A DNA stretch of 64,000 nucleotides from Lamellibrachia columna (taxonomy: Eukaryota > Annelida > Polychaeta > Sabellida > Siboglinidae): the NCBI GenBank assembly GCA_963662155.1, contig OY759269.1:20095754-20159753 (forward strand). Direction: 5' to 3'. A program made the position numbers and the translations under genes. The notes under the pieces are model-generated. The model made no database searches, was not told the DNA's origin, and saw nothing but the letters and a program-made list of their open reading frames with translations. Position 1 is the stretch's first letter, and every line of letters begins with the position of its first letter. This document shows, one piece after another, positions 1 to 40,952 of this stretch.

Positions 1-56
1 GAGAGGGGGAGAGGGGAAGAGAGGAGAGAGGGAGAGAAGGAGTGAGAGAATGAGAT

Positions 57-116
<60 letters not shown>

Positions 117-135
117 GTAGAGAGAGATAGAGAGA
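1..135. repeat. GA-rich microsatellite
   Basis: Purine-rich tract ending in a long pure (GA)n run at about 60-111. It is simple sequence with no coding content. Confidence 0.95.
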
Positions 136-1134
136 GATATGGGGAGGAAGAGGGATGTACTATCTGCAATACCACGATCATACTAACCCTTGTATTCGAG
201 ATATGCACACCCTAGGCCTAGAGCAACAGCTCACTTCTAAAATTGAACGCGGCGAACCGTCAAACATGTGAGGCTCAGCAGCCCTTCTGCACTGGGCCGT
301 GCAAGAAACCAACCAACCAACTGATATTCCTTTCCGTTTCCGAATGCCAAATGTCAGGCAAATTACGAAACGACCAAGCAGCGGCATTCGACCTAGCATC
401 CCTGGCTGAGGGGCGAGCACCGTAACGAACACATCTCTCATGAATTGTTCTGCTATGCCCATGACGTATAGCTTCACTTTGCACGAGTAGACGTATTAAT
501 TTACGACACACTTGTCGTAATTAACCTACGCAGTCGTCCCGAAATACGACGAACATTTGCGGCGGCTCGATTAATTAACCGAGACGGGATGCAACTTACC
601 AAGCACTGCACTTCTGAGCGGTCTGCTCGTCAATCTCGGTGCGAGTTTTGAGCATGTCCCTGTCTGCTGCGTCCAAGGTATGCTAATTACGCACTGCATA
701 CTAACACTACCTATGATCCCTGGTACCAAAGGCCGGATAACGAGGTTCATCGCAGCATCCAGACATTGGTTCTCTCTCGTGGCCCGCAAATTGTCCTCCT
801 CCGATATTTTTCACTTTCTTATACAAGCAAAATATTGCTTTATTTACTAGGTGTGTACGAATACATATGTGCGTGCTTATGTATATTATTATGTGTGTTT
901 GCGTTACAAAATGTGTATCATTCTGTGTGTTTGCGTGACAAAATACACTGCGGTCAACGTTTCAAATATACAGAGGAATCCCACTGACCAAACGCAGGTC
1001 TGTAAATGCATGAATATACAATATGTTAGTCCGTCCTCATGAACCAGTGCATGGTGGCGTTGTTATCACAGAAGTGGAACCACCCGAACAAACTGTTTTG
1101 AACTTTGTCGTTGCATCAGGGTTCAGCCTACTGT
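136..1134. other. No recognisable feature
   Basis: Mixed-composition 5' flank. Open frames are under 100 codons, have no family motif and overlap on both strands. I see no exon, transposon end or RNA gene. Confidence 0.5.
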
Positions 1135-1500
1135 TACGTTTCCCATTGGTTACCATGTTAACGTTTTGCACGATTATAAGAAAACGGGACCATCAAAAAT
1201 TCTGAAACTTCTTTCCTGCCGTTGTCATCATCTCGTTGACATGCTGGTCGAGTTTTGTCAAAATCACATATTTCTAACTCTTTTAAAACGGATGAACGTG
1301 CCATGCCCGTCAATATTTACCAATTTCTGCATAAATTACTACGCACATGTGCCTTGTGGCGAAGAAAAAATTGCCAAAAATCCTTCCGCCTATTTAAATC
1401 ATCTAAAAATCCACGGTTACACTTCTAACATGTTCTACCAGCAAACTTGCCAATGTGTCTGTTCAAATGCAGTTATGTCAGATGATATGATTTTTTGAAA
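1135..1500 (+). repeat. Dispersed repeat, copy 1
   Basis: Shares blocks in the same order with 4235-4590, for example GTTAACGTTTTG, a segment reading TTTTGTCAAAATCACATA, and CTCTTTTAA followed by GCCTGTCAAT/GCCCGTCAAT. The family is unknown. The two copies lie on either side of channel exon 1 in the same orientation. Confidence 0.7.
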
Positions 1501-1644
1501 ATTACACATATCTAAAATTACTGTGCTCTACATTCTGTAACACACCAGGAAGTCTAACTGAGGCATGATCCCATCAAACCAACAGGGGATATCCGGAGTA
1601 ACCCGTGGCGCCTCTGGTGCATAATATTACACTAATATAAAGGT

Positions 1645-1940
1645 GAAATCGCGTGACACTGTCGACGGAAGTACAAAACGTAATTCGCGCGAAACTTTTG
1701 CCGTGCGATTAAACAATCGCGTATCTATGCCAACACATGGTCAATTGCGTTCGTTCAAAGTTATTTTTGAACGTCACATCAGCCGATTTTTGCTTGTCGA
1801 TGCTAGCGTTATGATTTACGTTTAATATCAGTACGCATTATTGTTGGTACGATGTATTCTTTGCTGAAAATAATTCTTTCCAACTCTCTAATTTGAAGTA
1901 CAAGTTGTACTTCCGTCGACAATCGATCCCGCGATGCATT
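1645..1940. repeat. Inverted repeat, possible short MITE
   Basis: TGTCGACGGAAGTACAA at 1660-1676 is the exact reverse complement of TTGTACTTCCGTCGACA at 1905-1921. Similarity extends outward (ATCGCGTGA against TCCCGCGAT). About 230 bp of AT-rich sequence lies between the arms. It could be a decayed MITE, but no target-site duplication was found. Confidence 0.5.
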
Positions 1941-2438
1941 GCGTTTGTACACGGACGCCGTCTAGCGATCAAAAACATGACATTCCGGGTAACGACTATT
2001 GATGCGGCATTACGAAGTCACTTGATTCAACAAATGTTGTTCGCGTCGATTATACGAATCACATATTTTCGTAATATCAAACACAATATACATCGAGCAC
2101 GTGTATACCCTTATGTTTGAGTGCAATTCGTGTGTATTGGCGAACCGTCTTTTATTTGATGTAATCTACCTAAAGTCTTTCTCGTTGCGTGCAGCTGCAC
2201 TGGAAGTGATTTATATCGCAAATAATCTCTGGCTTCCACCAGAAGTTGACGTATGCAGAATTAAACCACGGGTAACGCATTTGCTAAATCTTAGTGGACG
2301 TAAATGAATCCAACTCAATTGAGTTGCCACTGAAGTTGTGTTTATCTTATCTTTAAGCGGATAACCCATACTAGCTCGGGTTTACACGACCTCCACTAGG
2401 ATATTTATAGGATGGCACCTCTCCCCTTCGCATATCAC
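1941..2438. other. No recognisable feature
   Basis: AT-rich flank with only short unidentifiable open frames. I saw no repeat or gene signature. Confidence 0.45.
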
Positions 2439-2467
2439 ACACGCACGCGCACGCACGCGCGCGCGCG

Positions 2468-2506
<39 letters not shown>

Positions 2507-2507
2507 A
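2439..2507. repeat. (CG)n/(CA)n microsatellite
   Basis: ACGC/GCGC run passing into (AC)n. Alternating purine-pyrimidine sequence that could adopt Z-DNA. Confidence 0.95.
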
Positions 2508-2689
2508 CATATATCCCTGGGGGCTATTGCGCGGGCTGCTCTCTCATTCCCAACATATACAACCGCTCCTTCAATGCCTATTCCAACCGGGTTAGTGTAA
2601 CATAACATGCGTAACATTTCTTTCAACTGGTAAACGTTTCCCTTCGTGATACTAGACTCGAGTGTAAGCAGGCAGAGGTAAACGCTTTA

Positions 2690-3241
2690 CCTCGCTTTTA
2701 GCGATGACTTACATTGGCTATTAGCCGGGCGATAATATTCGCGCGCGATTCACTGGCGCGCTTCTATCATCGCGCCTTTTAATCTACTTTAACTAATCAT
2801 CGCCCCACTGCGCGGCGGGCTTGCTTCCAACGGCAGCGGTTGGTGCGACGGTGATAGACTGCCGTGCCGTGGGTGTGTACGGCTGCTCTTGCCGGAGACG
2901 TGGGCGCAAGACCTGCCATCGTCTGCGACGCTAATAACACACGGACTGTCTACATATCTATACGAGTTCGTCGGTGTGATTACGTAAGAAAAAGACGGAT
3001 GTTTCGCTGGTACAGCATTGTTTATTTTGAGCGACGATCTTACCTATAACGACTGCAACCTGTGATAATATTTATCGTGGTTTGATTTCAGTTATTAGTA
3101 CGATGTCAACTCGTACAATCAGCACAACAGTTCGACGTCTTGCGGTCAGCAAATAGTAGCAGACACACACCGAGACGTACCTAACAATCTAAATTCCTCT
3201 ACCTGTGTGCGACGGTGCTAAATCGGGACACAGAGGACACA
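2690..3241 (+). promoter_or_regulatory. Putative promoter and 5'UTR of the DEG/ENaC channel gene
   Basis: Inferred from position only: the 550 bp directly upstream of the proposed start codon. It is richer in GC and CpG than its surroundings (for example GCGCGCGATTCACTGGCGCG near 2740). No clear TATA box or transcription start could be fixed. Further 5' exons cannot be excluded. Confidence 0.3.
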
Positions 3242-32327
<29,086 letters not shown>

Positions 32328-34059
32328 AGGTGAAGCTGCTTGCTAATAAGAACCCACCGTCAAATCGGCCAGCAGAGAAAACGCTCCTGAAAACGGGCTG
32401 TTGTGAAAGCAATACCCGGATGCTCGTGCTTCCATCCATGGATAGAGCTTCTCCCAGTGAACACATGCAGTAGTATCAAACTGTCATTAAAAAAATTTCA
32501 TTTAAGGAGAGTCTTATTAAAGATAATGTATATAACATATATTATATAAAAACTTTTTACAATACTGTTTATAAAATGGAACTTGCAAAAGTGTATTGTA
32601 ATTGATCGTGCACAATAATTCTTTGGAAGGGTCGATTCGGAATGACGATAATGACTTATTTTTAGACGAACGGTTCCCTCCAAGCAAAGGTACCCTATAT
32701 TTGCGACATTAGATATTTTAAAAGGTGACCTTGTAGTTTATTCCCAGCTCGAGAAATGATGCAGAATCGTGGGGCTGGTCCAACAAAATATATGCTCCAA
32801 TGGGAAACCTTGGCTGAACCGACACAAAATGTTCTCTAAATGTTTCACAACGTGTCACAGAATATGTAAATATAATAATTATAATGTTGACTGTTTAACT
32901 GTTTTTATATTTGAGTGAAACAATATTTGTCAGTACATTATTTGTGTATATAAAGCAATCAGGGCACTGTATAGAGCAGTTATGGATGTTACATACATTT
33001 TTCCGTTATTGATAATGTTTGACTGTGTATTTCTTCACTTCAGCACGTCCACGTCAACTCATCCCGTCCGCACACCTATATTTTGCAAACCTAACTTGCA
33101 TCTTTGGCCTGAATGCCTCAATTTTAACAACATTTAACAAGTCATAAATTATATAATTTCATGTTCACAGCTTTTCAGGAATAGGACTTTAGACGAAAGA
33201 TCCTTTTAATATAGCATTTCAATACGTCGCGTAGAAATAGAAATGCAGCCATGCAAGAAGGCATACATACAGATATTTAACCGCTCATATAAAAGGAATA
33301 TGATTAAAACAACGACATGTACAATATAAAATATTTACCTTATTTTGCAGACGTCCTGTGTTTCTTCGTTTTTTTTGGTGGTTTCCTGGTATTCCCCAAA
33401 AAAACCACGCCAATCCCGAACCAGTCGATCGTTTCTCCGTACTCCCCAAACAAACCACGCCAATCCCGAATCAGTCATCTTCGAGTCATTGAAGTCTAGC
33501 CACAGAAACACATTGAAATAGCGATAGCACCTTTTTTAATAATAAATTCGCACTTTTAGACAATTTAACGTTTCAGAACATTAATTGCAAACACTTAATA
33601 TGCATTCTTACATCTCGTGATGCTGTGAACCAATCTGCGCTTCAGACTATTCAAAGAATTAGACAACATTTACAATAAGATAAAAATACAATATAAAACA
33701 CTTCTATTGCGTTAAAATCCTCAGGAGAGTCAATCTCGGCAGGGCACTAAAACAAACGGGGGTAAGCAGTGTCTAATCAGTTAGTAACTCCAGTTGTAAA
33801 CAGTTGGATTGGTACGTCGAGGATCTACGGAGGATAAACAGGTAGGTAATAAGTTTATGACGAAATGTTATTATATTTTGTACGGACTACAATGTTAAGA
33901 GGGAGGGAGTTCCTGAGAGTCGGTGCAGCTACTGAGAAAGATCTAGTCCCGACGTTTGTCTCTAAACCGGGAAAGAAAAGTAGATGAAAATCAATTCATA
34001 TGAAATAATCCATTTTATGTGATCAGTACATGTCTCAGGATTGTGATGGCGTCAACATA
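32328..34059. other. Intergenic, no gene recognised
   Basis: AT-rich. The only structure noted is a short direct repeat near 33393-33470 (CCACGCCAATCCCGAA twice). The 5' part may be the channel 3'UTR. Confidence 0.5.
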
Positions 34060-34161
34060 GCTGCTTGCGAGCGCGAGGGACGTGCCGGCAACGATAAACC
34101 CAGTAACGTGGCTGAAAGAGTCTGTGAGTGGGTACAACTACATCTACAAAACTAATTCGCA

Positions 34162-34524
34162 ATGAGTTCCTCTGCTAGGAGTTTAACAAGATGGACCTGG
34201 TCATACTTGGATGTACATATAAAAACATCGTTCATACTGGCGGTCGCATGCTTGGCGGGATTGAGACACGGTAGCGGTTTTACATCGAAATTTCCAGATA
34301 CTGTAGGTGTCCAGTTTGTGGATGCGAGGAGGATCCAGGCAGCCCTGCTGTTTGGAGCTGACATGTGCATCAAGCGTGTTGTAAACAGACGCACACGATT
34401 TCCCTCTACGCATCAACGAACAATGATTACTCATCTATTACTTGCTATACTGATCTCGGGGGACATTCAGTTGAACCCGGGCCTGTTAAAGTTCCATGTT
34501 CCGCGTGCAAGAAGGCTGTTGTAA
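34162..34524 (+). pseudogene. LINE N-terminal region ending in a 2A-like motif
   Basis: A 120-codon frame with a hydrophobic N-terminal stretch (IKTSFILAVACLAGL) and LLLAILISGDIQLNPG near its end. The Pro that should follow NPG, and the PHD-like segment (VPCSACKK), are in the +1 frame, so one base is missing at the motif. 2A-like motifs at LINE N-termini are known from several animal elements. Confidence 0.75.
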
Positions 34525-34675
34525 TCAGTCGCCGAACATTGTGTTGCGATGAATGAGATACCTGGGTACACATTGGCTGTTGCGGAGTGTCACCGAAAGA
34601 GTATTGCCACTTACAGAACAGCTGGTTCTGCACTCATTGTTCATTGCATTGTTCATTTCTCGAACTCCTTTTTTA

Positions 34676-35342
34676 ATGACTGCTCCATACAAAGTGATGG
34701 TAACCCATATGACTGCTCCATACAAAGTGGTGGTAACCCATATGACTGCTCCATACAAAGTGATGGTAACCCATATGACTGCTCCATACAAAGTGATGGT
34801 AACCCATATGACTGCTCCATACAAAGTGATGGTAACTCATATGACTGCTCCATACAAAGTGATGGTAACCCATATGACTGCTCCATACAAAGTGATGGTA
34901 ACCCATATGACTGCTCCATACAAAGTGATGGTAACCCATATGACTGCTCCATACAAAGTGATGGTAACCCATATGACTGCTCCATACAAAGTGATGGTAA
35001 CCCATATGACTGCTCCATACAAAGTGATGGTAACCCATATGACTGCTCCATACAAAGTGATGGTAACCCATATGACTGCTCCATACAAAATGATGGTAAC
35101 CCATATGACTGCTCCATACAAAGTGATGGTAACCCATATGACTGCTCCATACAAAGTGATGGTAACCCATATGACTGCTCCATACAAAGTGATGGTAACC
35201 CATATGACTGCTCCATACAAAGTGATGGTAAACCATATGACTGCTCCATACAAAGTGATGGTAACCCATATGACTGCTCCATACAAAGTGATGGTAACCC
35301 ATATGACTACTCCATACAAAGTGATGGTAACCCGTCTGACTG
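34676..35342 (+). repeat. 33-bp minisatellite inside the LINE frame (about 20 units)
   Basis: The unit is TGACTGCTCCATACAAAGTG plus ATGGTAACCCATA. Its translation CSIQSDGNPYD is continuous with the LINE sequence on both sides (DCSIQSDG on the left, NPSDC then LPD on the right). This indicates expansion of a LINE-coded segment. Units differ by only 0-2 bases. Confidence 0.97.
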
Positions 35343-36086
35343 CCGGACTTAGAATCGGAAACTGACGACAACACTGCGGATGATCGTCTTCTTAAACCTA
35401 CGAGTCGAAGCAAACCAACTGACCGGCCTAAATCTAAACCAATGAAGGTACTGGTCATCAACTGCAATAGCATACTGGACATTGAGAAACTCACAGAATT
35501 TATGAGTTTGGTTGAGACTGAGGATCCTGACATTGTGGTCGGGACAGAGTCACACACATATGAATCTGTGTTTGATGGAGAGATCGTCCATCCAGGATAT
35601 GACATTTACCGGAAGGACCGCAACAGGAGGTGGAGGCGTATTTATCCCTATTAAGAGTTGCTTAATTTCATCTGGCATTACCGAGTTTGACTCGGACTGT
35701 GAAGCGGTATGGGCGAGAATACAGGTGCTTTAGTATCGACGCACTCCCTAATCTGGAGTACTCACTTGGTAGGATCACTGTGAAATATCCAGCTGCAAAC
35801 ATTGTCTTAACATGCCAAGCTTTGACTGGGAAACCAAGTCTGTGAATAAAACACTCAGTATGGCAATGGTATGAATCAGAAACTGACTGATGTCCGCAAC
35901 GACTTTTCGATGGACCAGGTGGTCAGGATACATACACGTCTCGACAATACGCTCCACCTGATACTGACCACAAACCCTAATCTGTTGCAGAACATTTCGT
36001 CCTTCCCTGCTGGAATTTGTGATAATAGCATTATCAACACCGATCTCGACATGAAAGTACCCATGAACAAGAAGAAGGCAAGAACT

Positions 36087-36472
<386 letters not shown>

Positions 36473-36935
36473 GAGCAGACACGAGTGCCACCATGAAGAA
36501 GCTGGAGGAATTTAACCTAAATTTGATGGGCGATGACTTCACATTGCCATCAGTTGATGATAACTGGAACATGTTTAAATCAACTTCGCTCGAAACAATC
36601 ATAAATTCATGTGTATGGCAGGTGACATAATGAGACTAATGCGCAAGAAACAGAGACAATACAACAAAGGCAAGTAGACGCGAAACGATCATGACTGGGC
36701 TGTTTTCAGAGAACATCGAACCCGTGCTAAGATAGAACTGTCGGCTGCATACCACAACTATATTGACAGCATGTTTGACATTGAGCGCCACGAGAAAAGA
36801 TCAATGCCCAAGAGATTTTGTTGGTATACCGTCACTGACAGACCATAACGATCATCTTGTTTCGTGTAGTAATGGGAAGGCCAATACATTGTCAAGCCAG
36901 TACCAACCTGTTTTCACGAAGGAAGATCTTTTAAC

Positions 36936-38395
36936 AAGATTTGCCATCCAAGCCAAAGGCCCAGATGGCAAGTGGACAAGGAAGCCATTGGCTTATCGAG
37001 AGTCCAACAATGTTCATCTACTTATAGCCCGCCCTCCTGAGATATGTGTCAACCTTGTTTTTAAACATATTCACGCTGCTAGCAGTTACACAATCTGTAG
37101 ACAATTTGTTCCATTAATTTATTGTCCTCTGTGAGAACGAGTGCTTCCTGATGTCCAATCTACATTGATCCTTTACTAATTTTACCTCATGTCCTCTAGT
37201 TCTGCTATCCTTCTTGAGTGAGAAAAACATATTTCTATCAATATTTTCATACCCATTCAATATCTTAAAAACTTCAATCTGATCTCCTCTTAACCTCCTT
37301 GTCTCTAGAGTTGTTAAACCACATTCTTTCAGGCGTTCTTCATAACTAAGGTCTCTCAGTTCTGGAATCATTTTAGTTGCTCTCCTTTGTATGCGTTCAA
37401 GCGTATCTATATCTTTCTTACGATATGGTCTCCATGCTTGTATACAGTATTCTAAATGAGGTCTAACTATTGCTTTATAAAGAGGTATAATTAACTTTTT
37501 TCCCTTGTATGTTATGTTTCTTCTAATCAATCCAAGAATTTGATTACCCTTTGAAGCTGCAATACCACACTGCTCTGAAACTTTCATATCAGCGCTTATT
37601 GTAACTCCTAAGTCCTTTTCTTTTACAGTAGTACCCAGAACAGTATCTCCCATTTTATAGTTTACATTCAAGTTCCTATGTCCTGTATGTAGGCATTTAC
37701 ATTTCCCAAAATTGAACAACATCTGCCATTTCTCAGACCATTTCACTAATCTGTCTAGATCGTTTTGTAAATGTTGTTTATCACCATCAGTATTAACCTT
37801 TCTAAACAGTTTTGTGTCATCCGCAAATTTCAGTACGTTACTTGTTATACTGTCGTCCAAGTCATTGATATAAATTAAGAATAATATAGGTCATAATACT
37901 GATCCTTGAGGTACCCCACTCAAAACCGATTTCCAATTTGAAACTTCTCCATCTACTACAACTCGTTGTCTTCTGTCAGTCAGCCATTGTTCTATCCAGT
38001 CAGTTATGCTGTCCCCGATACCATGGGCTTTTAATTTAAGTAGTAATCTTTGATGTGGCACTTTGTCAAAAGCTTTCTGAAAATCTAAGTAGATAATATC
38101 TACTGGCGATCCCACGTCTATCCACTTAGTGATTTCTTCCAAAAAACATAACATATTTGTTAAGCATGACCTCGCTTTAAGGAATCCATGTTGAGATGAA
38201 TTTAATAATTTATGCTTAACGAGGAATTCCACCATATGGTCTTTAATTAACCTTTCTAATAATTTACAAATCACTGACGTTAAACTCACTGGTCTGTAAT
38301 TCTCTGACTTATTTCTCGAACCCTTTTAAATAATGGTATGATGTTTGCTTCTTTCCATTCAAACGGAACAACTCCCTCTTTTAATGACTTGAGAG
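36936..38395 (-). mobile_element. CR1-like LINE inserted antisense in the 2A-motif LINE
   Basis: The minus strand encodes RT and the C-terminal region nearly intact. Motifs: YLDFQKAFDKVPHQRLLLKL, WKSVLSGVPQGSV, FADD (in KFADDTKLF), KDLGVTISADM, RPHLEYCIQAWRPYRKKDID, RRLRGDQIEVF. Breaks: a TGA in place of Gly after GSVL near 37890, and a one-base deletion near 38325. The 3' end lies near 36936 with AACAAGATT. The 5' truncation is at about 38395, where the host LINE resumes. Confidence 0.92.
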
Positions 38396-39900
38396 CATAC
38401 CAGCCATGCCTCATGCACCATATGCCGCTATGCCGGGAATCACCCTCACAGTAATAGGAGTGCACAAGCTGTTAATCAGACTGAAACCTGGCAAAGCACA
38501 TGGACCTGATGCTATCCCAAACAAGATTCTTACGGAGACAGCCGATCAGATCGCACCTTGCCTGACCAGAATATTCCAACAATCCATTGACACGGGTGAG
38601 GTCCCCTCTGACTGGAGAAATGCGATCTCATCAGTGTTCAAGAAGGGTGACAACCCGGTCGCGGCCAACTACAGGCCAGTATCACTAACGTTAGTGTGCT
38701 GCACAATGTTTGAGCATATTATCTACAGCAACATAATGGACCATCTGGACTCTAATAACATCATCGTAGAGGACCAGCACGGGTTCAGGAACAAACATTC
38801 CCGTGAGACACAGCTGATCGGCGCCACAGAAGACATTACCAATAGGGTTACCCGACTGACTTCCTAATTCTGGACTTTTCGAAGGCTTTTGACACAGTAC
38901 ACGTATTATCAATAAGCTCCAGTATTATGGGGTCAGTAGTGGAGTTACCGAGTGGATTGAAAACTGGATAACAGACAGAAGGCAGAATGTTGGAGTCGAT
39001 GGTGAATCATCAGAAGGTATTATAGTGGAGTCCGGGGTGCCACAAGGCACCGTGCTCAGCCCACTTCCGTTCTTGCTCTATGTCAACGACATAGAAGAGG
39101 GCATCGACTCGAACATCAGGCTGTTTGTTGATGACTGTATTTTATACAGAGGCATCACCAACAACGACTATGCAGAAGCCCTCCAGTTCGATCTACAAAA
39201 ACTAGTCGACTGGGCTACAACCTGGCAGATGCATTTTAACATCAATAAATGCTCAGTTATGTATACCACCAGGAAGAGAACTGTCCACCAGTCCCAGTAT
39301 ACCATCAATGGAGACAACCTGGAGACTGCGCACCATCAACCCTAACTAGGAGTGGAATTCTCCGTCGACCTCAGGTGGAACTTTCACATCTCTCACCTGT
39401 CTGCCAAAGCGAACCAAATGTTGGGCTTCATCAGGAGGAACTCATACAACTGCTCAGAGAAAACCAAACAATCTGAATACTTCACCCTGGTTCGTCCACA
39501 CCTCGAATATGCGAGCGCCGCTTGGGACTCGTACACAAAAACAAAGATTAAAGAACTAGAGAAAGTACAACTTCGAGCAGCAATATTTGTGAAGAATTAT
39601 AAGAGCCGGGAAAGCGGTGTGACTGGGATGATGAAAGAGCTTAAGTGGGAGTCACAGGAACGAGGCATAGAGACCAGTCGCATAGTGATGTTTTACAAAT
39701 CACTACACGGAGGGACAGTTCTTCCTTTGCCATTTCATCTTGTTCGGGCGAACGGCAACACGCGAGAGATTTGTCCAGGTGTCGGCTAAGACACTTGTTT
39801 GTGCAACTTGTTTATGCAGCTTTTACAACAGAACAGTCAATGACTGGACTGGACTACCCCTGAAACCGTTGTGTCTGCATCCACCGTAGACACTTTTAAA
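38396..39900 (+). pseudogene. LINE reverse transcriptase and C-terminal region
   Basis: Resumes after the antisense CR1 with MPGITLTVIGVHKLLIRLKP and GKAHGPDAIPNK. RT follows, broken near 38865 and 38900 by frameshifts. FVDDCILY replaces FADD. The C-terminal part (RPHLEYASAAWDSYTKTKIK, EKVQLRAA, FYKSLHGGT) is open to 39787, and the last motif NDWTGLPLKP is in another frame. Not functional. Confidence 0.85.
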
Positions 39901-40030
39901 GTTAGGTTGGGCAGATAGATCTAAAGTATCTGCAGTGCTTTCGCACACATCTCCCATTGGCGTAATGACCATCCGGTTCTTGCCAATTAGGGGAGACCGG
40001 GGCTTGTTGTTACAATTTTCAGGTAAAGTC

Positions 40031-40865
40031 ACTTTTTTGTGAAGAGTATGTTAGATGCATTATTTCTGTCAACGTATACATTAAGTTTATTATTCTTGTT
40101 AATAAACTGTATCGTACCATTGATATTCCATATTGTAGTTAGGTAGATATTTGAAGTTTCCCAAGCGCGGTTGACTGTAACAACTAGTCCCGTAAGCGGG
40201 GCTAGTTGTTACATCATACGGGGCACGTTGTTATAGCAAAGAACGTGTGGTTCGCAAAGCAAGTGTCACTCGTACATGTTACTGTTTTTAAATTAATTGG
40301 ATTATTTACACTTATACATGTTATACACATTGTGCATAACAATGTAGGTGTTCGCAGCTTTATATATTAACCGTTTCATTTTTAGTTACCAAAGGGGACT
40401 CATTCCCCGGATTCTTACATAACAAACAATTGTGAATGGAATATGAATTATTGAATGGAGTAGGACATAGTGAATGGAAATATATATGTAATGCGCCTTC
40501 TACTTGACTGAATGATACACACGTACGCACGCATACGCGCACAAACATCCACAGTTCAATGACTCGTGCAATATTTATTAATTGCTCAAATAGGGCTATG
40601 CCATAAAATCGCTTTAGGTGGTTAAAAATTAATTTTGTCCACACCTCGTTATTTACGTCTTCTTAACTCCCGATTTTTGGATAGTTTGTCTGCTGGTGGA
40701 CTTTCAACCAAATACTTTCCATGGTATCTCCATATCTGTGATATATTTTCGTAAAACGACTCTGTAACAACTTGCCCCTGTATACAACCAGCTCCGGTTT
40801 CTCCCACTATATAGACATAAACAGTGTGTGACTCGCTAATAAAATGATGCACCAACAAACGCGGG
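40031..40865. other. No recognisable gene
   Basis: AT-rich. Two related GGGGC(T)AGTTGTTACA/GGGGCTTGTTGTTACA motifs lie near 40010 and 40198. Otherwise nothing identified. Confidence 0.45.
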
Positions 40866-40952
40866 GCGCGCTAGTGTAGCGGTTAGACCGTAGTGCTCTC
40901 AATCGAGAGAACCCGGGTCCGAATCCTCTTGCTGCCGCTTCGAAGCTTTTGT
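40866..40952 (+). mobile_element. tRNA-derived SINE head and tail
   Basis: An A-box-like TAGTGTAGCGGTTAGAC (40872-40888), an anticodon-arm-like CTCTCAATCGAGAG and the B-box-like GGGTCCGAATCCT (40915-40927) have normal tRNA spacing. TTGCTGCCGCTTCGAAGCTT then follows, shared with the SINE pieces at 12413-12465 and 12915-12957. The array at 40953 begins immediately after. Confidence 0.75.

Noticed and set aside
34549..35605. Frames of 210-310 codons with 11-residue repeats
   Set aside because: They are 33-bp satellite shadows inside a dead LINE.
37114..38289. RT frames as host genes
   Set aside because: Clear non-LTR retrotransposon motifs, stops and 5' truncation; the same applies to the other RT frames.
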